In this document: piece by piece, positions 28,472 through 38,465 of the stretch
How positions within the stretch are numbered: the first letter of the stretch is position 1
Layout of the letters: the number at the start of each line of letters is the position of its first letter
Assembly: GCF_016801985.1 (NCBI RefSeq)
Contig: NZ_JAEVLS010000002.1
Span: 62,001 to 126,000 of the forward strand
Reading direction: 5' to 3'
DNA from: Steroidobacter gossypii
GTDB lineage: Bacteria; Pseudomonadota; Gammaproteobacteria; Steroidobacterales; Steroidobacteraceae
Length of the DNA: 64,000 nt
Made by a program: the position numbers and the translations under genes
Notes under the pieces: generated by a model
The model's input: only the letters and a program-made list of their open reading frames with translations
Told to the model about the DNA's origin: nothing
Databases searched by the model: none

Positions 28472-28597
28472 TTGCGGAGGCGCCCCAAAAAGGGTATTGA
28501 AAAAGCGACGACCGACTCGGATGAGGAGATTCCGAAGGCCCTGGAGCTCGGCCTCACGCTGGACGAGGCCAGGAGCTGGTTGCGCGGCCTGGACTGA
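28472..28597 (+). CDS. Possible small ORF between kinase and antitoxin gene
   Basis: A TTG-initiated frame of 41 codons ending in TGA at 28597. The C-terminal two thirds (DEEIPKALELGLTLDEARSWLRGLD) look like genuine protein with an amphipathic helix and codon use like neighbouring genes. It is in frame with the kinase gene after its stop. A GGAGG-like sequence just overlaps the TTG, so initiation is doubtful. It may be a remnant or a true small protein. Confidence 0.3.
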   Translation: MRRRPKKGIEKATTDSDEEIPKALELGLTLDEARSWLRGLD

Positions 28598-28626
28598 CCC
28601 GGCTGCATCAAGTCGAGTATCTCGAA

Positions 28627-29022
28627 TTGTCACAATATCAACAGACCACCCTGTCTCCGGCGCTATTGACCAAGGCGCTGCTGCGCGCCGTCGAGCAGCT
28701 CGGCCTGGCGGACCCGTTGCCGTCCATGCTCGGCGCCGGGCCCGAAGAAGTTGCTCAGTTGCAATCGGGCACGCGCGAGTTGGATCCGCAACGTCGGGAA
28801 TGGCAAGCGGCGCTCGAGGTGGTCGGCCTGTTCCGAACCAGTATCGAAGTGCTGGGCAGTGTGGAGCGCGCGAAGCAGTGGCTCGGCACGGCCAACGACG
28901 TGCTGGGCGGCCGGCCGATCGACCTACTGAAGAGCGCCGAAGCCGAACGGGTGCATCGTTATCTCAAGTCGGTGCGCAAGCACGAGCTTCGCATGCCGCC
29001 GCCGAGCCGGCGCGAGCACTGA
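28627..29022 (+). CDS. ParS/MbcA/Xre-type antitoxin (DUF2384), no toxin partner
   Basis: A 131-residue protein. The N-terminal half is an Xre-like helical region (LSPALLTKALLRAVEQLGL ... LPSMLGAGPEEV), and the C-terminal half carries the toxin-binding DUF2384 signature (FRTSIEVLGSVERAKQWLGTANDVLGGRPIDLLKSAEA). Such proteins normally neutralise RES-domain toxins (NAD-degrading) encoded immediately downstream. Here the next gene is the convergent baeR-like regulator and no RES gene exists, so it is an orphan. The start is TTG; the frame is open farther upstream, so the N-terminus is uncertain. Confidence 0.85.
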   Translation: MSQYQQTTLSPALLTKALLRAVEQLGLADPLPSMLGAGPEEVAQLQSGTRELDPQRREWQAALEVVGLFRTSIEVLGSVERAKQWLGTANDVLGGRPIDLLKSAEAERVHRYLKSVRKHELRMPPPSRREH

Positions 29023-29709
29023 TCACAACGTGAACCGATAGCCCACGCCGTAGATGGATTCGATCATTTCATCGCCCGGGTGAGCCTGCTGCAGCTTGCG
29101 TCGCAGGTTCTTCACGTGACTGTCGACGGTGCGATCGGTCACGACGCGATGATCCTCATACAGCGTATTCAACAGTTGCTGGCGAGAGAACACGCGGCCC
29201 GGCGAAGCGGACAAGGTTTTGAGCAGCCGAAACTCCACCGGCGTGAGATCCAGCGTCTGTCCATTCAGCACGGCTTTGAACCGGGCTTCGTCGATGCTGA
29301 GCCTGGAGTTCACCTGCGCCTGAGCCTGCTGCGGAGTCCGACGCAGAATCGCTTTGACGCGCGCCACGACTTCACGAGGGCTGAACGGCTTGCAGATATA
29401 GTCGTCCGCACCGAGCTCCAGCCCGAGCAAGCGATCGATCTCTTCCACGCGCGCGGTCACCATGACGATGGCGATGTTGCTGAAGCTGCGCACGTCCTTG
29501 CAGATCTCGAGGCCGTCGCGACCCGGCAGCATCAAATCGAGCAACATCAGATCGAAGTGCGATGCCTTGAGCGCCGGCACGACTTCGCGACCGTCGCCGA
29601 CGATCTGTGTGTGATAGCCCGCGGTGGTCAAGTAGTCCGCCAGCAGCTGTGCGAGTTTCGGTTCGTCCTCGACGATCAGGATTCTGGCTGGGCTGGCACT
29701 GTCGCTCAT
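29023..29709 (-). CDS. baeR: BaeR-like OmpR-family response regulator
   Basis: A 228-residue regulator: receiver domain with [10 protein letters not shown], phospho-Asp in LLLDLMLPG, Thr/Lys switch residues ([13 protein letters not shown]), then an OmpR winged helix ([13 protein letters not shown] ... [18 protein letters not shown] ... IYGVGYRF). Blocks such as [24 protein letters not shown] closely match E. coli BaeR as I remember it. The ATG at 29709 is used; the six extra upstream codons would overlap the kinase gene. It is cotranscribed one base after baeS and convergent with the antitoxin gene. Confidence 0.9.
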   Translation of the reverse strand: MSDSASPARILIVEDEPKLAQLLADYLTTAGYHTQIVGDGREVVPALKASHFDLMLLDLMLPGRDGLEICKDVRSFSNIAIVMVTARVEEIDRLLGLELGADDYICKPFSPREVVARVKAILRRTPQQAQAQVNSRLSIDEARFKAVLNGQTLDLTPVEFRLLKTLSASPGRVFSRQQLLNTLYEDHRVVTDRTVDSHVKNLRRKLQQAHPGDEMIESIYGVGYRFTL

Positions 29710-29710
29710 A

Positions 29711-31102
29711 TCACACCTGCACCTCACGAAGCCGCGGCAGGCGGATGCTCATCAGCAATCCGCCGAGTGGCGCGGCGCTGGCAGTGATCGTACCCCCATG
29801 AGCCTCGACGATATTGCGGCAGATCGCGAGGCCGAGCCCTGCGCCGCCGTGCGAACGATTGCGCGAGGCCTCGGCACGCACGAATCGTTCGAAGATACGA
29901 GGCAGCATGTCGGCAGGAACGCCCGGGCCTGAGTCTTCGATCTCGACCAGCACCTCAGCATTGTCGATGCGACAACCGACGCGCACGACGCCACCGGCTT
30001 GCGTGTACCTCGCACAATTCTCGAGCAGGTTGTTGAACAGCTGCTGCAATCGTCCTTCGTCGCCGTTGACCATCACGGACCGGGCAATGTCCGTTTGCAC
30101 CTTGAGCTCTCGCTCGGCGAGCCGCTGCTGGAATGCGGCGAGGGTGGCGTGCAGCACGTCGTCGATTTCGATCTGCGCCATGCGATAGCTCAGCGCGCCG
30201 ATATCCGAGAGCGACAGATCGTAAAGATCGCTGACCAGCTTGTTGAGCGTTGTAACTTCCGATTGCAAGGAAGCCAGCGTCGCGGGCGTCATGGCCCGCA
30301 CGCCGTCTTCGATGGCTTCCAACTCGCCTTTCAACACCGACAACGGCGTGCGCAGCTCGTGTGAAACATCCGCCATGAACGAGCGTCGCAACTGCTCGTT
30401 GTGGGCCAGCGCCTGCGCCAGACGATTGAAGTCTTCCGACAAGCCGCCGATCTCATCCTTGGAGGTGACCGGGATGCGCACGCTGTAGTCGCCACTGGCC
30501 AGATTGTGAGTCGCTGCCGTGATTCGTTTGAGCGGCGTCACCAGCAAGCGCGACAGCCACCAGGCGGCGAGGGCGGCGACGATGACCGTGCCCCAGCCGA
30601 TCAGCCAGTTCTGAGTGAGCTGTCGCTGTTGAAAGCGCACGTCGGCGGCGGCAGTCGCCTGCTGATATGGAATCAGGGCGAGCCAGCCGACGGTGCGACC
30701 GTCGACCACGACCGCTCGCATCGAAGCGTCGCGGGGCACGTCGCGGTTACCGATGACGATGTTCCTGTCGGCGTCGAGCAAAGTGAGCCGCAAGTGTACG
30801 GCGCTGAACTCCACTTCCGAGAACTGTGGCGGCCCGCTATCGCGTTCGCGTCGGGTGCGATTGTCCAGCAGGCGATACCAGGCGCGCGGGTTGTGATGCA
30901 GAAACCTCCAGCTGCCCTCCGTTCTGTAGGCCTCTGCCAATCGGGGCACGACTGAATCGGCGTATGCGCCGCTCTGCTCGTTGAGATAGCCGATGAAGCC
31001 GCGCGTGAAGCTGATCCGGGCGGATACGCCCATGGCCGCCACGGTGGCGATGCTGATCGCCACCAGGACCAGGAACAGCTTGGTCGAGATGCTCCATTTC
31101 AT
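29711..31102 (-). CDS. baeS: BaeS-like sensor histidine kinase
   Basis: A 463-residue two-TM kinase: TM1 about 9-30, periplasmic sensor, TM2 about 160-185 ([18 protein letters not shown]), HAMP, HisKA with [16 protein letters not shown], and HATPase_c ([26 protein letters not shown]). The layout matches BaeS, an envelope-stress sensor that responds to indole, flavonoids and metals. It is divergent from the macAB-nodT-like efflux operon, which is the probable target. Confidence 0.9.
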   Translation of the reverse strand: MKWSISTKLFLVLVAISIATVAAMGVSARISFTRGFIGYLNEQSGAYADSVVPRLAEAYRTEGSWRFLHHNPRAWYRLLDNRTRRERDSGPPQFSEVEFSAVHLRLTLLDADRNIVIGNRDVPRDASMRAVVVDGRTVGWLALIPYQQATAAADVRFQQRQLTQNWLIGWGTVIVAALAAWWLSRLLVTPLKRITAATHNLASGDYSVRIPVTSKDEIGGLSEDFNRLAQALAHNEQLRRSFMADVSHELRTPLSVLKGELEAIEDGVRAMTPATLASLQSEVTTLNKLVSDLYDLSLSDIGALSYRMAQIEIDDVLHATLAAFQQRLAERELKVQTDIARSVMVNGDEGRLQQLFNNLLENCARYTQAGGVVRVGCRIDNAEVLVEIEDSGPGVPADMLPRIFERFVRAEASRNRSHGGAGLGLAICRNIVEAHGGTITASAAPLGGLLMSIRLPRLREVQV

Positions 31103-31182
31103 GGGCCGGCATTAAGACCTGTCCCTCGGGGTTCGGCAAGGCTTGGGGCGCGGCAACGCTCGCGACTCCACAAAGTCTTCAA

Positions 31183-31200
31183 TTTCTCTCCACGTTTGCC
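31183..31200 (+). promoter_or_regulatory. Putative BaeR box upstream of the efflux operon
   Basis: The 18 bases from TTTCTCTCCA to TTTGCC match the E. coli BaeR box as I recall it (TTTTTCTCCATDATTGGC) at about 14 of 18 positions, including the CTCCA core. It lies between baeS and the macA-like gene, 46 bases before the latter's start. Confidence 0.45.
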
Positions 31201-31245
31201 GCCCATGCTCGTCCCATGGTGACTTCGATGGGCAGGGGTTCGGAC

Positions 31246-32427
31246 ATGAAGCAAACGAGAGCGCCCGCCGGCGTGTTCAGCGGCTGGCGCAAGATGGAGC
31301 TGGCGGCGGTGCTCGGCGCGGCGGTGATCGCCGGGGCGTGTCATTACATCGGGCAGGATGACGCGAACGGACTGCAGACAGTCACCGTCACGCGCGGCGA
31401 CCTGCAGAAAAGCATCACCGCCGTAGGGTCGATCGAGCCCAAGGATTATGTCGACGTGGGCACGCAGGTGTCGGGCCGCGTCATGAAAATCCATGTGGAA
31501 ATCGGCGATCGCGTGGCCAAAGGCGATCTGATCGCCGAGATCGATCCGACAGTGTACGAGTCCACCGTCCGAAAGGATCGTGCCACGCTCGAGAATCTCA
31601 AGGCGCAGCTGGAACAGCAGTTGGCCGAATCCGCGCTCGCCGCCACTCAGTTGAGGCGCAATCGGGAAATGCGCGCAGCCGACGCCGTCAGCCAGACCAC
31701 CGTCGATGAGGCCGAAGCGCAGGCGAAGGTCGCGGCGGCAACGGTGAGCGCCACACGCGCGCAGATCAGGGCCGCCGAGGCGACACTCGAAGGCGATCTG
31801 GCGAATCTCGGCTACACCAAGATCTACGCGCCGCTCGACGGCACCGTCGTTTCGCAAACCACGCTCGAAGGGCAGACGGTGAATGCCTCGCAGTCCGCGC
31901 CCGTCATCGTGCAAGTCGCCAACATGGATGTAATGACGGTGTGGGCGCAGGTCGCCGAAGCCGATGTGAGCCGCATTTCGGTCGGCATGCCGGCGCATTT
32001 CACCACGCTCGGCATGCCCGACAAACAGTGGCATGGCAAGGTCCGCGCCGTGTATCCCACGCCGGAAGTCGAGAACGACGTGGTTCTCTACAACGTGCTG
32101 ATCGATGTCGACAACCGCGAGGGCCAGCTGCTGCCGCAGATGACGGTGCAGGTGTTCTTCACACTCGGCGAGGCGAAGGATGTGCCGCTCGCACCGATCA
32201 ATGCTCTGCAAGCTCGGCGCGACGCTGGGGCCAACGCTTACAAAGCAAAAGTGCTGACGGACAACGGCATCGTCGAGCGCGACGTGAAGATCGGTCTCAC
32301 CAATCGTTCGACGGCGCAGATCGTCTCGGGCTTGCTGCCGGGAGATCGGCTGATTGTAACAAACGCCGCGCCTGCAGGCTCTGCGGCGGCGGGCGGTCGC
32401 ATGCGGCAGATGGGACCGCGTCTGTAA
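31246..32427 (+). CDS. macA: MacA-like periplasmic adaptor (membrane fusion protein)
   Basis: A 393-residue HlyD-type adaptor linking an inner-membrane ABC pump to an outer-membrane channel. The ATG at 31246 (MKQTRAP) gives an N-terminal anchor (MELAAVLGAAVIAGA); upstream in-frame starts are less likely. The lipoyl half-motifs are ITAVGSIEPKDYVDVGTQVSGRV and YAPLDGTVVSQTTLEGQTVN, separated by a helical hairpin rich in Ala and Gln. The following genes encode MacB and a NodT-type factor, completing the pump. Confidence 0.9.
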   Translation: MKQTRAPAGVFSGWRKMELAAVLGAAVIAGACHYIGQDDANGLQTVTVTRGDLQKSITAVGSIEPKDYVDVGTQVSGRVMKIHVEIGDRVAKGDLIAEIDPTVYESTVRKDRATLENLKAQLEQQLAESALAATQLRRNREMRAADAVSQTTVDEAEAQAKVAAATVSATRAQIRAAEATLEGDLANLGYTKIYAPLDGTVVSQTTLEGQTVNASQSAPVIVQVANMDVMTVWAQVAEADVSRISVGMPAHFTTLGMPDKQWHGKVRAVYPTPEVENDVVLYNVLIDVDNREGQLLPQMTVQVFFTLGEAKDVPLAPINALQARRDAGANAYKAKVLTDNGIVERDVKIGLTNRSTAQIVSGLLPGDRLIVTNAAPAGSAAAGGRMRQMGPRL

Positions 32428-32454
32428 AGCGAGCTCACTGCCTGGGTCAAGGAT

Positions 32455-34401
32455 ATGAAACATCAAGACGACACCCCGCTGATCCGCGTCGTGGACGCCA
32501 GCCGCGTCTACGCAAGCGGCGATTCCGAGATTCGCGCGCTGGACCATGCGTCGCTCGAGATCCGTCGCGGCGAGTTCGTGGCCATCATGGGTCAATCCGG
32601 CTCCGGCAAGTCGACCTTGATGAATATCCTCGGCTGTCTCGATCGTCCCGACGCTGGTCGTTACGAAGTGAACGGCGTGGACGTGGGCACGCTCGATCCC
32701 GACGAGCTGGCGGCGCTACGTCGCGATACGTTCGGGTTCGTGTTCCAGCGTTACAACTTGCTGGCCACAGTGACGGCCGCTGAGAACGTGGAGTTGCCCG
32801 CAATCTACGCAGGCATGCCGCAGCAGGCACGCAGGGATCGCGCACGCAGCTTGCTGGCGAAGCTCGGTCTGGGCGATCGAACCGACCATCGGCCCAATCA
32901 ACTGTCGGGCGGTCAACAGCAGCGCGTGTCGATTGCCCGCGCGCTGATGAACGATGCCGAAGTGATTCTGGCGGACGAGCCCACCGGCGCGCTCGACAGC
33001 CGCAGCGGCGCTGAAGTCATCGCGCTGCTGAAGCAGCTACATTCGGATGGCCGCACCATCATCTTGATCACTCACGATGCGGCGGTGGCCGAACACGCCG
33101 AGCGCATCCTTCATATCAAGGATGGTCGCATCGTCGAGGACTCCGGGGTGAAGCGGGTCGCGACAGGCGCCATCACCGAGCGCGCTTTGCAGCCTGCGCA
33201 GGCGGGTTGGCTCGACGATCTGAAGGAGGCCATGAAAATGGCCGTGCGCTCGCTGCGAGCCAACAAGTTTCGGAGTGCGCTGACGCTGCTCGGCGTGATG
33301 ATCGGCGTGGCGGCCGTGGTTACCATGCTGGCCATCGGCAATGGCAGCAAAGAGGCGGTGATGCAACAGATCGCCTCCATGGGCAGCAATCTGTTGCTGG
33401 TGTTTCCGGGGGCGCCCGGTACGCGCCCCTCCGGCGACATCGCGACACTCGTACCCGCCGATGCTCGGGAAATTGCAACGCTGGACAACGTGGTCGCCGT
33501 GTCCCCCGAGCGCAAAACGCGCGCCACGCTGCGCATGGGCTCGGTGGACTATCAGAGCAACATCACCGGGGTGTGGCCCAGCTATCAAATCACTCAGAAC
33601 TGGCCGATGGCCAGTGGCACGTTCGTGACCGAAGACGATGTTCGCAGCTACGCCACGGTCATCGTGCTGGGTCAGACGGTCGCCAGAAACCTGTTCTCCG
33701 ATGATGAAGATCCGGTCGGTAAGTTCATCCTGGTGTCGAATACGCCGTTCGAAGTGATCGGCGTGCTGGCCAGCAAGGGCGCCAACGCCTTCGGCTCCGA
33801 CATGGACGATGCGGCGTTCGTGCCGCTGTCCACCGGCTTCAGTCGTTTGTTCGGTCAGCAGTATCTGGCTTCGATCAACGTAAAGCTCGCGGACGATGCG
33901 AAGACCGCGGCCACGCAGGAAGAGATTCGGCAGCTGTTGATCTCACGCCATCACCTCGAGGACTTCCAGATCCGCAGCACCAGCTCGTTCATGGCCGCTG
34001 CCGCTTCCACACAAAACACGCTGACGCTGTTGCTCGGCTGTGTCGCGGCGATATCGCTAATCGTCGGTGGCATCGGGGTGATGAACATCATGCTGGTGAG
34101 CGTAACCGAGCGGACGCGCGAAATCGGCGTACGCATGGCGACGGGTGCGCGAGCCAGCAACATCCTGTTGCAGTTCAACACCGAGGCCTTGGTGGTCTGC
34201 GGCATCGGCGGAGTGATCGGCGTGGCGTTGGGCTTCACGGCGGGATTCATTGCTCAGGCGCTTGGCACCAACGTCGCCTTCACGCCGACGCCCGCGCTAC
34301 TCGCGTTGGGCTCGGCGCTGCTGACAGGCGTGCTGTTCGGTTATCTGCCGGCCCGCAAGGCCGCGTACATGGATCCTGTCGTCGCGCTGGCATCGGAGTA
34401 A
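32455..34401 (+). CDS. macB: MacB-like ABC transporter (ATPase-permease fusion)
   Basis: A 648-residue fusion. The N-terminal ABC domain has Walker A GQSGSGKST, signature LSGGQQQRVSIARAL and Walker B VILADEPTGALD. The C-terminal part has the MacB permease layout: TM1 near LTLLGVMIGVAAVVTMLAIG, a large periplasmic domain, and three final TM helices (TLLLGCVAAISLIVGGIGVMNIMLVSV and two more). MacB pumps move macrolides, peptides or other large substrates from the periplasm. It starts 27 bases after macA and ends five bases before the outer-membrane factor. Confidence 0.94.
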   Translation: MKHQDDTPLIRVVDASRVYASGDSEIRALDHASLEIRRGEFVAIMGQSGSGKSTLMNILGCLDRPDAGRYEVNGVDVGTLDPDELAALRRDTFGFVFQRYNLLATVTAAENVELPAIYAGMPQQARRDRARSLLAKLGLGDRTDHRPNQLSGGQQQRVSIARALMNDAEVILADEPTGALDSRSGAEVIALLKQLHSDGRTIILITHDAAVAEHAERILHIKDGRIVEDSGVKRVATGAITERALQPAQAGWLDDLKEAMKMAVRSLRANKFRSALTLLGVMIGVAAVVTMLAIGNGSKEAVMQQIASMGSNLLLVFPGAPGTRPSGDIATLVPADAREIATLDNVVAVSPERKTRATLRMGSVDYQSNITGVWPSYQITQNWPMASGTFVTEDDVRSYATVIVLGQTVARNLFSDDEDPVGKFILVSNTPFEVIGVLASKGANAFGSDMDDAAFVPLSTGFSRLFGQQYLASINVKLADDAKTAATQEEIRQLLISRHHLEDFQIRSTSSFMAAAASTQNTLTLLLGCVAAISLIVGGIGVMNIMLVSVTERTREIGVRMATGARASNILLQFNTEALVVCGIGGVIGVALGFTAGFIAQALGTNVAFTPTPALLALGSALLTGVLFGYLPARKAAYMDPVVALASE

Positions 34402-34406
34402 TCAAG

Positions 34407-35780
34407 ATGAAAGTGCATGGTTGTTTAAAACGCGCATTGATGGCTGCCGCGGTCGGTGTGCTCGCGGGCTGCAGCCTCACACCGCAGTATCAGCGGCCGA
34501 GTGCCAGTCTGCCCGAGTCCTGGGCGGAACAGACGGCGGCAGTCAGTGACGCCGCGCCGACCGAATGGCGTGAGCTGTTTCACAACGCCGAACTGGAACA
34601 ATTGATGGCTGAGGCACTCGCGGCCAATCACGATCTCGCCGCCGCGGCGACCCGCATTGAGCAGGCGAAAGCGACCGCAAAGATGGCCAGCAGCAGATTG
34701 GTGCCATATGCATCGCTGTCGGTGTCGGGTTCGCGTCAGCGCGAAATCGGTGGCAATCGTACGCTGGCGTCGTCGGACGATTCGCAGCTTTCCGTGAGCT
34801 ATGAGCTGGACCTATGGGGCGCCAATCGAGCCAGCGTGCAGGCGGCGTCGGCGCGGGTGGCGGCTCGCGAATACGACCTCGAAAGCACCAAGCTCGTGCT
34901 GCAGGCCGACGTTGCGTCTTATTACTTTCAGACACTCGCGCTGAAGGATCGATTGGCGATCGCACGGAAAAATCTGGAAGCGGCGCGTTCGCTGATGTCG
35001 CTTGTCCAAGTCCGCTACTCGAATGGCGCGGTCAGTGGTCTGGACGTCGCCCAGCAGCGCACCGCTCTGCTCAGCATCGAAGCAGAGCTGCCGGTGCTGC
35101 AGCAGAGCCTGACCGAAACACAGAGTGCGCTGGCATTGTTGCTCGGCCGGGCGCCGCAAGCGTTCAGCGTTCGCACCGAGTCGCTCGCCGATGCGATCCC
35201 GCCGTCGATCGCTCCGGGTCAGCCGGGCGATCTGTTGCAGCGTCGGCCCGATATTCGGGCGGCTGAAGCAGGGCTCGTTGCCGCCAACGCCGACGTTGGC
35301 GTGGCTCGGGCAGCGCTCTATCCAAGCATGCAGCTGAGCGCCACGGGTTTGGTGACTGACTGGGTGACGGGCGGCTCATCGACGCTCGCGGCGCTTGCGA
35401 CTTCTTTGTCACAAACGTTGTTCGATGGCGGCGAGCTCAACGGTCAGGTGCAACTGGCGGACGCGTCGCGTCGCGAGCTGGTCGAGACGTATTTGCAAAC
35501 CGTGCTCACCAGTGTAAAGGAAGTGAACGACAGCTTGATGGCTGTGAGCACCGCGGAGCGCAGAGCCGAGCTGCTGACTGAAACGGTGGAGCAGGCGCAG
35601 CTGGCGCTGCGCCTTGCCACCTCACGGTATCAGGCCGGTTCGGAAGATTTGCTGACCGTGCTGGAAAGCCAGAGCTCGCAATTGAACGCCGAGGATTCGC
35701 TGGTGCAAGCCAGGCTCGCGCGCGTGAACGCCTCGATCACATTGTTCAAGGCGCTCGGCGGCCCTTGGTCGGCCGGTTAA
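34407..35780 (+). CDS. NodT-family outer membrane efflux lipoprotein
   Basis: A 457-residue TolC-like factor with a lipobox at Cys22 (VLAGC). Family blocks: [60 protein letters not shown] and the repeat-like [16 protein letters not shown]; two homologous outer-membrane-protein repeats are visible. It completes the tripartite pump with the two preceding genes. Its end overlaps the convergent wrbA gene by four bases. Confidence 0.92.
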   Translation: MKVHGCLKRALMAAAVGVLAGCSLTPQYQRPSASLPESWAEQTAAVSDAAPTEWRELFHNAELEQLMAEALAANHDLAAAATRIEQAKATAKMASSRLVPYASLSVSGSRQREIGGNRTLASSDDSQLSVSYELDLWGANRASVQAASARVAAREYDLESTKLVLQADVASYYFQTLALKDRLAIARKNLEAARSLMSLVQVRYSNGAVSGLDVAQQRTALLSIEAELPVLQQSLTETQSALALLLGRAPQAFSVRTESLADAIPPSIAPGQPGDLLQRRPDIRAAEAGLVAANADVGVARAALYPSMQLSATGLVTDWVTGGSSTLAALATSLSQTLFDGGELNGQVQLADASRRELVETYLQTVLTSVKEVNDSLMAVSTAERRAELLTETVEQAQLALRLATSRYQAGSEDLLTVLESQSSQLNAEDSLVQARLARVNASITLFKALGGPWSAG

Positions 35781-36379
35781 CGCCCGGCAACTTTCGCGGC
35801 GATTTCGGCGACGTGTCGCCCCTGGTAGCGGGCGCCGTCCAGCTCGATCCTGGACGGTTGCCGGCTGCCATCGGTGCCGGCGATGGTCGACGCGCCGTAG
35901 GGCGTATTGCCCATCACTTCGCTGACGCCCATTTGGCCTTGGAAGGCATAGGGCAGGCCGACGATGATGAAGCCGAGGTGCAGCAGCACGGGATGGAATG
36001 TCAGGATGGTGGATTCCTGGCCGCCGTGCTGAGTATTGGATGAGGAAAACACCGAGCCGACCTTCCCGACCAGCGCGCCGCTGGCCCACAGCGCGCCGGT
36101 GCGATCGATGAAGCTTTTCATCTGGGCCGTCATGTTGCCGTAGCGCGTGCCGGTACCGAAGATGATGGCGTCGTACTGCGGCAGTTCCTCCACCGTCGCG
36201 ATCGGTGCGGGCTGATCCAGTTTGTACCCCGACTTGCGCGCTACTTCTTCGGACACGATCTCGGGAACGCGCTTCACATCCACCTGCGCACCGGCAGAGC
36301 GTGCGCCTTCGGCCACGGCCTGGGCCATCTGTTCGATATGCCCGTACGAGGAATAATACAGAACCAGCACTTTCGCCAT
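35777..36379 (-). CDS. wrbA: NAD(P)H:quinone oxidoreductase WrbA
   Basis: A 200-residue flavodoxin-fold enzyme that reduces quinones by two electrons. The FMN-binding start ([17 protein letters not shown]), [16 protein letters not shown] and [13 protein letters not shown] are diagnostic. Length matches the family. It is encoded on the minus strand; the stop overlaps that of the NodT-like gene. Confidence 0.96.
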   Translation of the reverse strand: MAKVLVLYYSSYGHIEQMAQAVAEGARSAGAQVDVKRVPEIVSEEVARKSGYKLDQPAPIATVEELPQYDAIIFGTGTRYGNMTAQMKSFIDRTGALWASGALVGKVGSVFSSSNTQHGGQESTILTFHPVLLHLGFIIVGLPYAFQGQMGVSEVMGNTPYGASTIAGTDGSRQPSRIELDGARYQGRHVAEIAAKVAGR

Positions 36380-36487
36380 GACAACCCTCCGATGCGATAG
36401 ATCCGTGGAACGCGGCGGCGTCGCGCGGGTTCCTGCTCGGTCGGAGCTTGCCGTGGATGCGGCCGTTCTGCTTGTGCGTCAGTGCTG

Positions 36488-38452
36488 TTATGCGCCGGCC
36501 TGGAAGTCCACCAGCGGCACGCCTTCTTTCACCTGGTCGCCGGCATTGCACAGGTAGCTGACGATTTTTCCCTTGCCGGGGGCGAACACCGTGAGCTCCA
36601 TCTTCATGGCTTCCATCACCAGCAGCGGCGCGCCTTTGGCGACCTCCGCGCCAGGCTCGGCCAGCAGGGCGATGATCTTCCCAGGCATGGGCGCACTGAG
36701 GCCGCCGTGCACTTCTTCCGTCTCCCCGGCATGCAGTAGGGGATCGACATAGGTGAGCACATACTGCCGGCCGCGGAAGAATACATGCAGCTGCTCTCCG
36801 GCTTTGACCACCGCGGCGTTGATGTGGCGTTGGCCGATGGAAATGCGCAGGTCGGATTCGGACAGACGTTGCACCTTCGCCGGCTGGTCGCCGACGACAT
36901 AGCCGTCGCCGGAGTAGCGAATCGAAACATTGGCCGTTTGTTCGCCGGCGACGAACTGCAAGGAGCGAGTCTGCGCGCCGTTGATGCGCCAGCCGTCGGT
37001 GAGACTCCAAGGCGAGCTCGAGCGACTCTGTTCGCGTTCGAACGAGAGTTGCGCCAGCGCGGCCACTTCGAATACTCCAGCCGGCAACTCGGTGGCATTC
37101 GGCATGAGCGTAGCGCGCTCACGCTCGATCAAACCCGTGTCGACGCGGCCTTCACGAAACGCGGCATGACCGACGAGCCGGGACAAGAAGTTCACATTGT
37201 GGCCGACGCCGACGATGCGCGTTTCGGCCAACGCACCCAGCATGCGCTCGATGGCGGCTTCGCGGCTGCGCTCCCAAACAATCAGTTTGGCGATCATCGG
37301 GTCGTAGTGGGGCGTGATCTCGTCGCCTTGTTCCACGCCCGTATCGAGCCTCACATGCGCCGAAGGAGCTGGCGCCTGGAAGCAGACGAGACGGCCGACC
37401 GATGGCAGAAAGCCCTTCTCGGGTTCCTCGGCGTAGATGCGCACTTCAATGGCGTGCCCGTTCAACGGCACTTGCTCTTGAGTGAGGGGCAGATCCTCGC
37501 CGGCCGCGATGCGCAGCTGCCACTCGACCAGATCGAGGCCGGTGATCATTTCAGTCACCGGGTGCTCCACCTGCAGCCGCGTATTCATTTCCATGAAGTA
37601 GAAGTTGCCCGCCGAGTCGGCGATGAACTCGACCGTGCCTGCACCGACGTAACCCACGGCGCGCGCGGCGTCGCAAGCTGCTTTGCCCATGGCTACGCGT
37701 TGATCGGCGTCGACGCCGGGAGCGGGCGCTTCTTCGACCACCTTCTGGTGACGACGCTGCGAGGAGCAGTCGCGCTCGTGGAGACTGATGGTGTGGCCGG
37801 CTTTGTCGGCGAACACCTGAATCTCGATGTGACGCGGCTGGAGCAGATACTTCTCGATCAGCACATGATCGTCACCGAATGAAGTCCGTGCCTCGCGTTG
37901 GCAGGAGGCGAGCGCGGCGGCGAACTCGTCCGGCCCATTCACCACACGCATGCCCTTGCCACCGCCGCCCGCCGAAGCTTTGATGAGCACCGGATAGCCG
38001 ATGCGGTCAGCTTCTCGCTGCAGCAGCGCCGGATCCTGATCCGCGCCATGATAACCAGGAACCAGCGGCACCCCGGCCTGCTGCATGATTGCCTTGGCCG
38101 CGGACTTCAGGCCCATGGCGCGAATGCTCTTCACCGGCGGGCCGATGAACACGATGCCGTTCTGCTCGCAAGCAAGCGCGAAGTGCTCATTCTCGGACAG
38201 GAATCCATAACCCGGGTGCACCGCCTGTGCGCCGGATTGTTTGCAAACTTCGATGATGCGATCGACGCGCAGATAACTCTCTCGCGAAGCGGCTGGGCCG
38301 ACGCAGTAAGCCTCGTCCGCAAGACGCACATGACGCGCGCCCGCATCCGCTTCCGAATACACCGCGACCGTGCGAATGCCGAGCTTGCGGCAGGTGGCGA
38401 TGACCCGGCATGCGATCTCGCCGCGATTGGCGATCAGGATTTTGGTGAACAT
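36488..38452 (-). CDS. liuD: Methylcrotonyl-CoA carboxylase biotin-containing subunit
   Basis: A 654-residue subunit. The biotin carboxylase region begins KILIANRGEIACRVI and contains GPPVKSIRAMGLKSAAK, the ATP-grasp loop KASAGGGGKGMRVV and MEMNTRLQVEHPVTE; the C-terminal BCCP domain carries the biotinyl-Lys617 in MEAMKMEL. The ATG at 38452 is chosen; the longer open frame upstream overlaps the partner gene and is not family-like. It carboxylates biotin for the beta subunit encoded immediately upstream, in leucine or isovalerate degradation. Propionyl- or geranyl-CoA specificity cannot be wholly excluded, but the beta subunit favours methylcrotonyl-CoA. Confidence 0.88.
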   Translation of the reverse strand: MFTKILIANRGEIACRVIATCRKLGIRTVAVYSEADAGARHVRLADEAYCVGPAASRESYLRVDRIIEVCKQSGAQAVHPGYGFLSENEHFALACEQNGIVFIGPPVKSIRAMGLKSAAKAIMQQAGVPLVPGYHGADQDPALLQREADRIGYPVLIKASAGGGGKGMRVVNGPDEFAAALASCQREARTSFGDDHVLIEKYLLQPRHIEIQVFADKAGHTISLHERDCSSQRRHQKVVEEAPAPGVDADQRVAMGKAACDAARAVGYVGAGTVEFIADSAGNFYFMEMNTRLQVEHPVTEMITGLDLVEWQLRIAAGEDLPLTQEQVPLNGHAIEVRIYAEEPEKGFLPSVGRLVCFQAPAPSAHVRLDTGVEQGDEITPHYDPMIAKLIVWERSREAAIERMLGALAETRIVGVGHNVNFLSRLVGHAAFREGRVDTGLIERERATLMPNATELPAGVFEVAALAQLSFEREQSRSSSPWSLTDGWRINGAQTRSLQFVAGEQTANVSIRYSGDGYVVGDQPAKVQRLSESDLRISIGQRHINAAVVKAGEQLHVFFRGRQYVLTYVDPLLHAGETEEVHGGLSAPMPGKIIALLAEPGAEVAKGAPLLVMEAMKMELTVFAPGKGKIVSYLCNAGDQVKEGVPLVDFQAGA

Positions 38453-38465
38453 ATGGAGTCCTCGC

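Noticed and set aside
31099-32595. 498-codon minus-strand ORF
   Set aside because: Antisense to the macA-like gene, which has both lipoyl half-motifs; low-complexity His/Asp-rich product.
35622-37010. 462-codon minus-strand ORF
   Set aside because: Overlaps wrbA and the biotin carboxylase subunit in another frame; the real genes have complete motifs.
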